Under the pieces are notes generated by a model. The model saw nothing but the letters and a program-made list of their open reading frames with translations. It did no database searches and was not told the origin of the DNA. From assembly GCA_001801825.1 (NCBI GenBank), contig MGYR01000141.1:1-14712 (forward strand): a stretch of DNA of 14,712 nucleotides, in the 5' to 3' direction. A program made the translations under genes and the position numbers. Positions within the stretch are counted from its first letter, which is position 1. Every line of letters begins with the position of its first letter. Of the stretch, positions 1-7,490 are shown in pieces. The stretch comes from Gammaproteobacteria bacterium RIFCSPLOWO2_02_FULL_56_15. GTDB taxonomy: Bacteria > Pseudomonadota > Gammaproteobacteria > Eutrophobiales > Eutrophobiaceae.

Positions 1-1367
1 GGATAATCGGAGGCCGCGCCCACGCCATTTTCCTCGTCGGTCCGGTAACCCCAGAAATCGACGGACTCATCCTCGGTCCAGTAACTGGGGGAGGAGGGAT
101 TGATGAAGCCGGTGGAGGGATTCTCCGCCGAATTCCCCTCGGCATCGGCAAGGAACAGGGTATTCGTGGTAGTGTTGAAGCCCAGTTGGTACATCTTCAG
201 GTTGCCGAACCAGCGCGGGGACTTGACGGCATCCGGGCGGAAGACACCGACATAGACCTGGTTCAGGTTTGTGCCGCGTACGTTGACGCTCACCGGCAGG
301 GTGGTGGAGGCGAAGACGCTGTTGACTGCCTGGATCTCGTTGAAGATCTTGTTCAGGGCCTCGGTGATGCCGGCGCCGCTGTCGGCGCTGGATACGGCAA
401 AATACTCGCCGTTGCCCTGATTGGCGACGCTTTTCAGCAGCGCCGTCCAGGCCGGGCCCTGGCCGGTAGTGCCCGGATCGACTTCCACCACGTAGGTATA
501 GACATGGGGTGCACCGGCGCCATCGTCGTTCAGGTCCTTGGTCGCCAGGAACTTCGCCCATTCGTCGAACCAGTTACCCTGCTGGCCGTTGGGACTCACG
601 GCGATGGTCGTGCTGGTATCGTAGCCGAGTGAACTCAACTCGTCTTCCGAGTCGCTCAGCGCACTGGCGTTTTCATTGGCCGGGCCGTTGCTGAGGTAGA
701 TCAGGAAATTTTTCTGGCAACCGTCGGCAATGGGTGAAACATAGTTGGAATTGGAGGTCGGGTTGGCCGGCAGGGGGTGTTCGCCGATATCCGTCGGGGT
801 AACGGTTTCATGAGTGGCGTTAGCGGCATAATCCGATTTTACTTTCCCGTGGCTGGCCCGGGATTTACCGGCGCTGAAGTAACGATAGACCTCGATCATC
901 CCTAAGGAGGTGGTGGCGTTGTTGCCCTTGTCAGCGTTTTCATCTAATGCACCATAGATTCCTGAAAGTTTTGCCTTGTTGGTAGCCGTCATGCGGCGGA
1001 TGCCGAAACGGACGTTGCCTCCGTCCACGTTGTCATTGGGACTGCCGGTCTCAGGGAACAGCATGGTGCCGACATTGAATTCATCGCCCAGGTTGTCGAT
1101 GACGTTGACCAGAGAGCTTTGTTCATTGATAAAGATGGCTTGGCCGCCGACATTGCGGCTCCAGTTGGCGGTGTTATCGATGTACAACAGGACATTCGGC
1201 CGGGTGGTATCATTTTCCGGGTTTGCCAGGAAGATGTCGGTATCATCGTTTACCGGGTCGAATTCTGCATGCAAGCCGGGGATGCCGCCGGCCAGGAGAT
1301 ATACCAGGCAGGTCTGCGTGATCCGGAGGAACCGCAACATCAAGGTGGATTTGAAAATCATCTTCAT
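1..1367 (-). CDS. pilY1: PilY1, type IV pilus tip/adhesin protein, N-terminal part (cut by left edge)
   Basis: PilY1 sits at the tip of type IV pili, where with the minor pilins it primes pilus assembly and acts as adhesin and surface sensor. The first 455 residues are present without a stop; full-length family members usually exceed 1000 residues, so the C-terminal beta-propeller lies outside the window. Residues 1-34 form a signal peptide (hydrophobic core, LHA before EFDP). Residues about 57-345 look like the family's von Willebrand A-like domain: NVLLYIDNTAN (from 58), TTSLG (152-156) and FLIYLSNGPAN (221-231) stand where the metal-site loops should be, but the usual DxSxS and TDG residues read DxTxN and SNG. 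After it comes VNVRGTNLNQVYVGVFRP, the conserved lead-in to the PilY1 C-terminal region. The ATG at 1367 has CAGGA about 9 bases upstream and lies 15 bases after the pilX stop; a second ATG two codons on is possible. Identification rests on residues and operon position. Confidence 0.93.
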   Translation of the reverse strand, partial: MKMIFKSTLMLRFLRITQTCLVYLLAGGIPGLHAEFDPVNDDTDIFLANPENDTTRPNVLLYIDNTANWSRNVGGQAIFINEQSSLVNVIDNLGDEFNVGTMLFPETGSPNDNVDGGNVRFGIRRMTATNKAKLSGIYGALDENADKGNNATTSLGMIEVYRYFSAGKSRASHGKVKSDYAANATHETVTPTDIGEHPLPANPTSNSNYVSPIADGCQKNFLIYLSNGPANENASALSDSEDELSSLGYDTSTTIAVSPNGQQGNWFDEWAKFLATKDLNDDGAGAPHVYTYVVEVDPGTTGQGPAWTALLKSVANQGNGEYFAVSSADSGAGITEALNKIFNEIQAVNSVFASTTLPVSVNVRGTNLNQVYVGVFRPDAVKSPRWFGNLKMYQLGFNTTTNTLFLADAEGNSAENPSTGFINPSSPSYWTEDESVDFWGYRTDEENGVGAASDY

Positions 1368-1382
1368 AGCGATATTCCTGGG

Positions 1383-1817
1383 TTATTCGGGCACGGGGCA
1401 GTTGCCTGCCAGCATGCGGATCTGGACGCCCTGGTGGAGGGTGCTGGTGGCCCCGGAGTCCGGGTCCGCGGCGGTGGCGATAACCTCCCAGGTGTTGTCT
1501 TCCGGAATGATGTTGGTGACGACCGCACTGTAACCGGTGGCGACCCGACTCTCGATACAGACCGGCGGTTGGACCGTGACATCACCCACGATCAGGCTGG
1601 TGGGTGTGAGGCTGAACTGCGACATGCTGCTGATGGCCTGCTCGATCGCCGCCTGGGCTGCCGCATCCAGCGCCTTGCTGATCTGCGTGTTGCCTACGAT
1701 ACGCAGGTTGACAGTGCTCATGTTGATGGCGGTCACGGCAAACATGGTCATCATGACCAGAAAGATCAGGGCGACGAGCAGAGTTGCGCCGGTTTGATTT
1801 CGCAGTTCGTGTTTCAT
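1383..1817 (-). CDS. pilX: PilX-like type IV pilus minor pilin
   Basis: A 144-residue minor pilin, probably part of the pilus tip complex that initiates assembly and carries PilY1. The N-terminus MKHELRNQTG is a short basic prepilin leader ending in Gly, followed by the hydrophobic helix ATLLVALIFLVMMT. The usual Glu at mature position 5 is absent, as is typical of PilX and its type II secretion counterpart GspK, which cap the filament. The C-terminal half is a soluble domain with two cysteines (in PPVCIES and AGNCPVPE) that could form a disulfide. Its ATG shares one base with the pilW TGA, so translation is probably coupled. The family is recognised mainly from the N-terminus and gene order; the soluble domain is divergent. 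Confidence 0.85.
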   Translation of the reverse strand: MKHELRNQTGATLLVALIFLVMMTMFAVTAINMSTVNLRIVGNTQISKALDAAAQAAIEQAISSMSQFSLTPTSLIVGDVTVQPPVCIESRVATGYSAVVTNIIPEDNTWEVIATAADPDSGATSTLHQGVQIRMLAGNCPVPE

Positions 1818-2989
1818 CAGGGGATTTCCCTCCTGCCGGCCACATTCATCAGGTGGATCACGGTGGTATAGACATGGCGTTTGTAGGCATCATCAGCGAC
1901 TGAATCAGTGGGGTCAGGATCGTAGGCCATGCCCGCGATGTCATAGACCTTGGCGTCTTCGTAACCCCTGCTTTCATCCAGGGTGCGCGCCAGCAGCGTG
2001 GCCGACACCGTGGTGATATTCGGGGTCTGGGCGAGCGTGGGCGCAGTCACATACCCGTCCGTGATACCGTCGCCTGGCGCACCGGTAGCCAGGTTGACGG
2101 CACTCGGTGTGTCATCGATTCCGTAGCGGAACTTCAGGAATTCGATGCCGTCCACAATCGGCATGATAGACATTGCCGGGCCAGGCCCAAGCTCCAGCCG
2201 TTTCAGGGTTGGGACATCATCATCACCGTTCTGACATACGCCGTTTGTACCGCTGCCATAGCGGCATGGCGCAACGAAATAGACATGGACATGAAACTTG
2301 CGTATATCCGCCCAGTCATCGTAGCCCACGTCTTCCGGGACATCCCCCTGGCTTGCGGGCGTCGGCGCCGGGGGGTATTTGTACAGGCTCTGGTTCTGGT
2401 TGTCCGCGGTTTTTGAACTGACTACGTTGGCATCGATGGTCCCGGCGGAGCTGTTGCCGACCTGGATGGCAAAGGTATTCACATTGGCCTGCAGGTAGAC
2501 CTCATTCGCGACTGGTGCAGCGCCCTGCAATACTGCAGTATCCAGCCTGCGGATCACCAGGATATCGGAACCCGGTTTGAGATTGGCGTTTGTCAGGAGG
2601 GCGGTTTCACAGGTATTCGTATGGGAAATATCGGCAATCGTTGAAATATTCGCAGCCGCATATCCTTGTACCGGAACGTTCAAAGCAGCCTCGAGGCTGG
2701 CAGCACTGGTGGCGCAGGGATCCGGTAAGGCACTGGGTGCGGTGGATGCACTGTAATAAAAGCCATAGTAGCCGGCCAGTCGCAGATCCTGGAAGATGAG
2801 GTCGAGTGCATAACGGCCGTTTTCGATGAGCTGGTTGGATTTTTCCAGTTCTCGCTGGGCCTCACTGGAGTTTCTGAAGGTGGATACCAGGCCAAGCATC
2901 AGAAATGAGCCTATCGCCAGGGCAACCATGAGTTCGACAAGCGACATGCCATTACGGTGTATATCGTATCGGTAGTTCGTTTTCATCAT
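1817..2989 (-). CDS. pilW: PilW-like type IV pilus minor pilin
   Basis: A 390-residue pseudopilin of the PilW family, a component of the minor-pilin tip complex. The leader MMKTNYRYDIHRNG ends in the Gly cut by prepilin peptidase PilD; the mature end MSLVELMVALAIGSFLMLG has the conserved Glu at +5. The next stretch, with SSEAQRELEKSNQLIENGRYA and LDLIFQDLRLAGYYGF, is the typical PilW/GspJ alpha-helix entering the globular domain. The rest is a long beta-rich domain with several cysteines, longer than in Pseudomonas PilW. It starts on the pilV stop (TGATG, one shared base) and its own stop overlaps the pilX start in the same way, so it is an internal operon gene. A second ATG immediately follows the first. 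Confidence 0.92.
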   Translation of the reverse strand: MMKTNYRYDIHRNGMSLVELMVALAIGSFLMLGLVSTFRNSSEAQRELEKSNQLIENGRYALDLIFQDLRLAGYYGFYYSASTAPSALPDPCATSAASLEAALNVPVQGYAAANISTIADISHTNTCETALLTNANLKPGSDILVIRRLDTAVLQGAAPVANEVYLQANVNTFAIQVGNSSAGTIDANVVSSKTADNQNQSLYKYPPAPTPASQGDVPEDVGYDDWADIRKFHVHVYFVAPCRYGSGTNGVCQNGDDDVPTLKRLELGPGPAMSIMPIVDGIEFLKFRYGIDDTPSAVNLATGAPGDGITDGYVTAPTLAQTPNITTVSATLLARTLDESRGYEDAKVYDIAGMAYDPDPTDSVADDAYKRHVYTTVIHLMNVAGRREIP

Positions 2990-3633
2990 CAGGACCCGCG
3001 CAGAACGGCAAACCGCAGTGTTGTGGAAACGGCACGGCGCCGGGCTTCGGTGCCGTACAGGCCATTGCCGCAGCTGGCGACCGGTGCGATCAGTTCACTC
3101 ATGGCCTGCCACGACAAGACGACCGTGTAGAGACCGGTGCCTGATATTCCACCCAGTTCGGTGCTGGAATCGTAGGAAATGCAGGCCCGGGCATCGACGA
3201 TCCCCCCCGCATTCTGCGTCTCACCATCCACATCGATAGCCTCCTGGGTACCCTTGAGTAGATTATCCAGTTCGGTGAGCGCGTTGTCGGCGAGGGTGTT
3301 GTAATTCGAGGTGCTGGCGGCGCAGGACGGGGTTCCGAGATGATCCGTCCCCGCTGCTCCGATGAATGGAGTTCCCTCGGTGGTATCGGTGGTGAAGGCG
3401 AAACAGTTGCGAACGGTTTGCCGGTTGACGTTCATCCGGTCAACGATATCATCCAGCATGATCAATGCCTGGGAACGTTGGTAGGATTCCAGTTCCGCTT
3501 GGACCGCCTTTGCCTGAAGCGCCACGATGCCCAGCAGTCCGACCATGATGATAATCATGGTGATCAATATCTCCATCATGGAAAAACCCTTGGCGGCAGA
3601 TAATCTGTAGCTGTAGTTCATACTAACATCCAT
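2989..3633 (-). CDS. pilV: PilV-like type IV pilus minor pilin (modification protein PilV family)
   Basis: A 214-residue minor pilin that belongs with PilW, PilX and FimU in the tip subcomplex. The prepilin leader ends AAKG and the mature sequence begins FSMMEILITMIIIMVGLLG, with Glu at +5; this matches the PilV pattern of GFSxxEVLVA and a GLLG turn. The helix continues through QAKAVQAELESYQRSQALIML into a globular domain with scattered cysteines. The longest reading starts at ATG 3633 and overlaps the end of the preceding pseudopilin gene by 11 bases. A second in-frame ATG at 3621 gives a leader of more usual length (MNYSYRLSAAKG). I cannot decide between them, since both have only weak purine-rich ribosome sites. 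The TGA overlaps the pilW start. Confidence 0.91.
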   Translation of the reverse strand: MDVSMNYSYRLSAAKGFSMMEILITMIIIMVGLLGIVALQAKAVQAELESYQRSQALIMLDDIVDRMNVNRQTVRNCFAFTTDTTEGTPFIGAAGTDHLGTPSCAASTSNYNTLADNALTELDNLLKGTQEAIDVDGETQNAGGIVDARACISYDSSTELGGISGTGLYTVVLSWQAMSELIAPVASCGNGLYGTEARRRAVSTTLRFAVLRGS

Positions 3634-4159
3634 TCGCGGGATTTCCGTCGCTGTCCAGAGTTACATTGGCAATGCCGCTCAGTGTAATGCCGACGCAACG
3701 GCTAAGAGTATTGCTGTTGCCGGTGATGAAAAATCTTATCTCGAACGGGTTGTCACCCACATCCAAGCGCCCGGTTCTGGTGTAACTGATAGATGATGGG
3801 CAGGTTTCAGGACTGGTATCTGCATCCGTACTGCATGCGAAGTCAACGGTTGCATGGAGATCGTCTTTGGTGAGCAGTACGGTTGCTCCCGACGCGACTT
3901 CCCAACCATCGGTATTGATGTCAATATCCACGGATGAACCTCGCTTGATGGCCTCGCTTCTGGCAAGTAGCAGTGCCGTATGGAAATCGGATGCGGAAGT
4001 CCTGACCCGCTGATTGAGAACCACATCCTGCAACATGGGAAGTCCGTAGGCGACTATGGCGCCAGCTACGGCGACGGCTACCATCAGTTCGATGAGGGTA
4101 AATCCAGATTGTCTGAATACTTGGTTCATGGGTGCAGATATTGAACCGGGAATTACCAT
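3623..4159 (-). CDS. FimT/FimU-like type IV pilus pseudopilin (GspH domain)
   Basis: A pseudopilin of 178 residues from the longest start. The core FRQSG then FTLIELMVAVAVAGAIVAYG shows a prepilin peptidase site with Glu at +5. It is followed by RTSASDFHTALLLARSEAIKRG, the signature of the GspH/FimT/FimU family (helix, then an SEAIKR box). The C-terminal beta domain carries several cysteines, including one near the end (NPANGC). In Pseudomonas the equivalent FimU connects the tip complex to the main pilus; some FimT proteins also bind DNA for uptake, and the sequence does not separate these roles. ATG 4159 overlaps the previous gene by 7 bases and has GGGTGA just upstream. ATG 4129 gives the shorter leader MNQVFRQSG and is a real alternative. 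Confidence 0.9.
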   Translation of the reverse strand: MVIPGSISAPMNQVFRQSGFTLIELMVAVAVAGAIVAYGLPMLQDVVLNQRVRTSASDFHTALLLARSEAIKRGSSVDIDINTDGWEVASGATVLLTKDDLHATVDFACSTDADTSPETCPSSISYTRTGRLDVGDNPFEIRFFITGNSNTLSRCVGITLSGIANVTLDSDGNPANGC

Positions 4160-4548
4160 TTATCACCCGGAGTCTTTACCCCGAGATTATTTAGAGTGAG
4201 ATCACCGTCACCGCTGTTGTTGGTTTCCGTGGCAGTAAGAGTAAAGGCGGAAGGACCGGATGAAATAGATACGGTTACGGTATAGAAATTGTTGACACAA
4301 CCCGTTGAACTACACGTCCAGCCATCCTTTTGGAGATTCAGGAGTGATGGATTATCTGTATAGCTTCGGACATCCAGCATGTATTGTTCCTCCCGGTTCA
4401 CCATATCCAGTAGCAACTGTTGGACGTCAGAACGCCTTGCCTTGGTTATATAGTTCACATACGAAGGATAGGCGACCGCAGCCAGTATGCCGATCACCGC
4501 CACCACGATCATGAGTTCGATTAAAGTCATACCGGAATTCTTCTTCAT
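4153..4548 (-). CDS. pilE: PilE-like type IV pilin, first gene of the minor-pilin operon
   Basis: A 131-residue type IV pilin. A very short leader (MKKNSG) precedes MTLIELMIVVAVIGILAAVAYPSY, with the +5 Glu and the classic pilin helix. Then come YITKARRSDVQQLLLDMVNREEQYML and a small beta domain with a Cys pair (WTCSSTGC) that could form a short disulfide loop. The helix and the RSD...RQEQY-like segment match the PilE minor-pilin family rather than a major PilA with a C-terminal disulfide loop. It is the promoter-proximal gene, whereas in Pseudomonas pilE closes the cluster. It could conceivably be the major pilin; context favours a minor one. The start has AAAGG about 8 bases upstream. Confidence 0.88.
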   Translation of the reverse strand: MKKNSGMTLIELMIVVAVIGILAAVAYPSYVNYITKARRSDVQQLLLDMVNREEQYMLDVRSYTDNPSLLNLQKDGWTCSSTGCVNNFYTVTVSISSGPSAFTLTATETNNSGDGDLTLNNLGVKTPGDKW

Positions 4549-4595
4549 AATAGGCCTTTGTATAGTGGGTTTGGTTAGGATTGTATATAGGGTTC

Positions 4596-4623
4596 AGTAT
4601 AGACGGTAGCTATATTCTGACAA
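4596..4623 (-). promoter_or_regulatory. Sigma-70-type promoter of the pilus operon
   Basis: Read on the minus strand, TTGTCA (4623-4618) and TATACT (4601-4596) are separated by 16 bases; each differs from consensus at one position. Transcription would begin near 4589, about 40 bases before the first pilin start. No second promoter is needed inside the overlapping operon. The assignment is by eye only. Confidence 0.6.
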
Positions 4624-4794
4624 ACGGTAAGTTGTCCATGGCTAGTTAAGCTTTGTCTGGAAATGTTCGCTGTGAACGCCGGGCCACTGAATATACTGGA
4701 TGTTGCGCGTTACTGTGTAACCCTGCACTGGGTTTCTTAAAGACCGTACCAAGAATGAGACTCTTAGCTAATATAAACGGGAATAAAATTGAGA

Positions 4795-4800
4795 TATAAT
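4795..4800 (+). promoter_or_regulatory. Perfect -10 hexamer directly before the Fur-family gene
   Basis: TATAAT ends seven bases before the ATG at 4807, which would put the transcript start on or next to the start codon. No convincing -35 box at 16-18 bases and no Shine-Dalgarno sequence are visible. It may be a leaderless promoter or a chance AT-rich match. Confidence 0.3.
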
Positions 4801-4806
4801 CCTGCC

Positions 4807-5250
4807 ATGGATCAGGTCACAAAAACACCCGGATGGCAGGACGAGATTGTGGTGCTCCTGCGGAGTCACGGAATCAACCCGACGACACAGCGGGTTACCA
4901 TCGGTCGCATTATCCTCTCTGCGTACCGACATCTTTCTGCGGACCAAGTGCTAAAAGCCGTCAATGAAGACAAACATTTCGTATCCAAAGCAACTGTTTA
5001 TAACACGTTGAATCTGTTTGCGAAGCGGAAACTTGTACGCGAGGTATTCGTTGACCCCAGTAAGGTCTTCTATGACTCCAATACCAGTCCGCACTATCAT
5101 ATCTATAATGAAGATACCGGTGAACTTATCGATCTCGAGGCGGATCAGCTGGAAGTAACGGGTATCCCGGATCTGCCGGCGAACACGGTTGAAACGGGGA
5201 TCGATGTTATCGTCCGCGTGCATAACCGGAACCGTTCAGTTTTGAACTGA
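4807..5250 (+). CDS. Fur-superfamily transcriptional regulator, cysteine-free, Irr-like
   Basis: A 147-residue metal- or heme-responsive repressor type. The N-terminal winged helix runs to about residue 83, with RVTIGRIIL, HLSADQVLK (42-50) and the recognition helix KATVYNTLNLF (61-71) typical of Fur, PerR and Irr. The C-terminal half has FYDSNTSPHYHIYNEDTGEL (88-107): the HxH survives (His96, His98), but the CxxC that normally follows is replaced by YNED. There is no cysteine anywhere, so the structural zinc site of classical Fur is missing. This pattern resembles alphaproteobacterial Irr, which senses iron through heme, although no CP heme motif is present. I chose ATG 4807; an in-frame TTG at 4789 is less likely because a TATAAT (4795-4800) lies between them. 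The gene is divergent from the pilus operon and may or may not control it. Confidence 0.9.
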   Translation: MDQVTKTPGWQDEIVVLLRSHGINPTTQRVTIGRIILSAYRHLSADQVLKAVNEDKHFVSKATVYNTLNLFAKRKLVREVFVDPSKVFYDSNTSPHYHIYNEDTGELIDLEADQLEVTGIPDLPANTVETGIDVIVRVHNRNRSVLN

Positions 5251-5285
5251 AGGGATCTGATCGCCGCTGTTGTGGTTATCCCAGC

Positions 5286-5305
5286 AATGCCCTGATCGGG
5301 GCATT
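5286..5305 (+). terminator. Hairpin between the Fur-family gene and tRNA-Thr
   Basis: AATGCCC (5286-5292) pairs perfectly with GGGCATT (5299-5305) around a 6-base loop. No T-run follows, so it is at best a weak intrinsic terminator. It could instead be a processing or stability structure if regulator and tRNA are transcribed together. Confidence 0.4.
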
Positions 5306-5316
5306 CCACGTTACCG

Positions 5317-5392
5317 GCCGGAGTAGCTCAGGTGGTAGAGCAACGCATTCGTAATGCGTGGGTCGGGGGTTCGAGTCCCTTCTCCGGCACCA
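5317..5392 (+). tRNA. tRNA-Thr (anticodon CGU)
   Basis: A complete cloverleaf can be folded by hand. The acceptor stem GCCGGAG (5317-5323) pairs with CTCCGGC (5382-5388), the D stem is GCTC/GAGC, and the anticodon stem ACGCA/TGCGT encloses loop TTCGTAA with anticodon CGT at 5350-5352. The T arm has loop TTCGAGT with a GGGGG/CCCTT stem that includes two G-U pairs. Discriminator A and an encoded CCA (5390-5392) complete it. CGU reads the ACG threonine codon. It lies 66 bases after the Fur-family gene on the same strand. Confidence 0.96.
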
Positions 5393-5424
5393 ATTACCTA
5401 TGAAATTCCCGGCTGTGTTTGTAG

Positions 5425-6240
5425 CTATTTACCGGGGGAATAATACGTGGCTGTCAGGAAACGCACTTCGCTGCTCATGCGTGGTGGCGGTCCGCCGGCA
5501 GCACCCGCAGGCGCCGGCTTGCCGGCATTGTATTTGGCCATGAATTCACGGAACTCACCGAAGAATCCCTCCCAGGAATTTTTCGAACTCTCCCTGTCCT
5601 TATGCGCTAAAAGATAGATAAAAGAACTCTTGTCCAGTGCGGACCAGAAATGCAAGGTCTGCATGCCGTGTTTTCTGAAGAGTTCTGCCTCCCCGGCCAG
5701 AAAGCGATCGATGGTGCCAGGCAGTCCTTCGGGACCGGTGTTGTACTTGCGCAATTCGAATACCCTTCCCGAGCCTGTATCCTGAAGGTTCGTACCCTCT
5801 CCCGTAGATATATCGACAGCTTCCATATAAATGGATACCGGTGGACCCGCCAGGATCTGACCGCCTTCTTCCGATTTACGCGACACCTCCTGCCATTCCG
5901 GATCCGCCATGAATGCCTGCCAGGAAGCATCTGCCGATGCCTTGTCCTTGTGCGCGACAATATAAACCAGCATATTGCCTGGCTCTTCCCCCTCAGCCCC
6001 TTCGGTAACAGTCCAGTAATAGAGATTTTCCATGCCATGTTTCTCAAATAATGCAAGAGTATGGTCACGGAAACGGGTATTCAGGGCATCGAGCTTACCG
6101 GGGTTGGTGGTATAGATACGCAACTCATGCAGTTTGTCCGCTGCGCTCGATGAAATCGGAAAAATCAGCAGCAGGCTGAGGCAGGAGACGAGGAACCTTC
6201 GAATCACCTTCAGTCTCGCTTGGGAAAGGCAACAGTTCAT
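5425..6240 (-). CDS. Exported protein with two NIPSNAP domains
   Basis: A 271-residue protein with a signal peptide (residues 1 to about 34: RRFLVSCLSLLLIFPISSSA before ADK) and two tandem NIPSNAP-type ferredoxin-like barrels. The first, about 36-140, starts HELRIYTTNPGK and includes RDHTLALFEKHGM and LVYIVAHKD. The second, about 159-268, starts VFELRKYNTGPE and includes LFRKHGMQTLHFWS and FIYLLAHKD. The repeated ELRxY / F-KHGM / Y-LAHKD pattern shows an internal duplication. A Pro/Ala/Gly-rich linker lies near 240-254. NIPSNAP proteins have no settled biochemical role, so no reaction is assigned. ATG 6240 has GGAGG 8 bases upstream; the ATG five codons earlier overlaps that ribosome site and is rejected. 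The gene is divergent from the DUF8021-like gene, with 218 bases between them. Confidence 0.88.
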   Translation of the reverse strand: MNCCLSQARLKVIRRFLVSCLSLLLIFPISSSAADKLHELRIYTTNPGKLDALNTRFRDHTLALFEKHGMENLYYWTVTEGAEGEEPGNMLVYIVAHKDKASADASWQAFMADPEWQEVSRKSEEGGQILAGPPVSIYMEAVDISTGEGTNLQDTGSGRVFELRKYNTGPEGLPGTIDRFLAGEAELFRKHGMQTLHFWSALDKSSFIYLLAHKDRESSKNSWEGFFGEFREFMAKYNAGKPAPAGAAGGPPPRMSSEVRFLTATYYSPGK

Positions 6241-6458
6241 AGTCAAATCCTCCATTTAGTATTTGGGTTGCAGTGTAAATCCTGATGGAGCGAACATAGC
6301 AGGGATCGGCTTCTCAAGCAATGTACGCAGGGTGTGTGGCAGGGTATAAAAATCGTGACTATATCCCTTAGCTTGACTTACACTTGGATGGGGTGGCATG
6401 GCTTGGCTTCGCACCTCTGGAATTTACGGCTTATTCATGAAAACGATTAGGGGGTAAT

Positions 6459-7481
6459 ATGAACTCGGGACGACTGATGGCATTGCTGGCCTTGGTGTCG
6501 ATGAGCTTGCAGGTGTTGGGACAGGATCCGGAATGGGACAAGCTGGATAACCGAGCTTGTGACCGTACCTGTCTCATCACGCATATCGACAACTATACAA
6601 AAGCTATCCTGGCGCACGATTATTCAGGTCTGCCATTCGCCTTGGCGGTCCGTTTTACTGAAAATACGGCCCAGCTCGATGTCGGCGAGGGGTTCCTCTG
6701 GAGGGCTGAGCTTCAGGAGACCACCTTCAAGTATCAGGTTGCCGACCCCATGGTCGGACAGGTCGCCAATGGGATGGTGCTCAATATCGACGGACGTCCG
6801 GCCCTGGTGGCCGTTCGTCTCAGGATTGAGCGAGGCCAGATCATGGAAATTGAACACATGGTGGATCGAAATGTTGCACCGGAGGCGATGGAGCTCTTAC
6901 AGACACCGGTGGCCTACCTGAGTTCTGACGTCAGTGCCTCCGAGCGGACACCGCGCGAAGTGATGATTGCGGCTGCCAATGCCTATTTTGCGGCATTGAC
7001 CGGCGATAACGGCAAGATCGCGCCCTTTCATGAGGATTGTGTGCGGCATGAGAATGGATATCAGACGGTTAACAATGACAAGCCGGGCCGGGCAGCCCCG
7101 TCTCCGGCACTGCCAAACCCGGAAACTCCCATGGGCAGGACTTTTATGAAGATGAGTACCATGACTTGTGAGGAACAGGTCAGTACCAAGATTTTCAGTG
7201 GAATCAAAAAGATCTGGCCACGCCGTGTCCTGATCGTGGATGAGCAGAAAGGTGTGGTCGCCGCTTTTCCGTTGTTCATACACGATGGGACCCGACGCAC
7301 CAATGAGACCGAGGGTTTGCCCGACATGCCCAACCAAAGCCGGTTGGCGATGATGCTCAATATGGTCACGATGGAGTCATTTGCCATCCGTTCGGGGAAA
7401 ATCATGCACGTTGAAGCCTTCCCATTCATCACCTTCCCTTATGGGTTAGGGGATGGGTGGACAGTCGGATCAGGCAGATAA
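6459..7481 (+). CDS. Exported DUF8021/SnoaL-like protein of unknown function
   Basis: A 340-residue protein with an N-terminal signal peptide (about 1-22, ending VLGQ before DPEW). The mature start contains ACDRTCLITHIDNYTKAI (33-50) and ALAVRFTENTAQLDVGEGFLW (61-81), a pattern I associate with DUF8021 proteins, whose fold is related to SnoaL/NTF2. Residues 165-335 look like a second, divergent copy (EVMIAAANAYFAALTGDNGK, HEDCVRHENG, then a beta-rich C-terminus). Four cysteines (34, 38, 194, 237) could form disulfides after export. No catalytic assignment is possible. The ATG is preceded by AGGGGG. It faces the NIPSNAP gene back to back, which suggests but does not prove shared regulation. 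The family name is from memory of the motif and should be checked. Confidence 0.82.
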   Translation: MNSGRLMALLALVSMSLQVLGQDPEWDKLDNRACDRTCLITHIDNYTKAILAHDYSGLPFALAVRFTENTAQLDVGEGFLWRAELQETTFKYQVADPMVGQVANGMVLNIDGRPALVAVRLRIERGQIMEIEHMVDRNVAPEAMELLQTPVAYLSSDVSASERTPREVMIAAANAYFAALTGDNGKIAPFHEDCVRHENGYQTVNNDKPGRAAPSPALPNPETPMGRTFMKMSTMTCEEQVSTKIFSGIKKIWPRRVLIVDEQKGVVAAFPLFIHDGTRRTNETEGLPDMPNQSRLAMMLNMVTMESFAIRSGKIMHVEAFPFITFPYGLGDGWTVGSGR

Positions 7482-7490
7482 CGGAGTTTG

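Noticed and set aside
186..632. 148-codon plus-strand frame near the left edge
   Set aside because: Antisense shadow of pilY1, whose signal peptide, A-domain and family motifs are convincing on the minus strand.
1119..1871. Long plus-strand open frame (250 codons) opposite pilY1/pilX
   Set aside because: It lies fully antisense to well-supported pilus genes, has low-complexity Asp/Gly/Gln-rich composition typical of a shadow frame, and shows no family motif.
4751..4765. AAGA...TCTT partial symmetry before the Fur-family gene as an autoregulatory operator
   Set aside because: Only the outer four bases on each side match; it does not resemble a Fur, PerR or Irr site.
5358..5543. Open frame starting inside tRNA-Thr
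   Set aside because: It begins within the tRNA and then runs antisense to the end of the NIPSNAP gene, so it is a chance frame.
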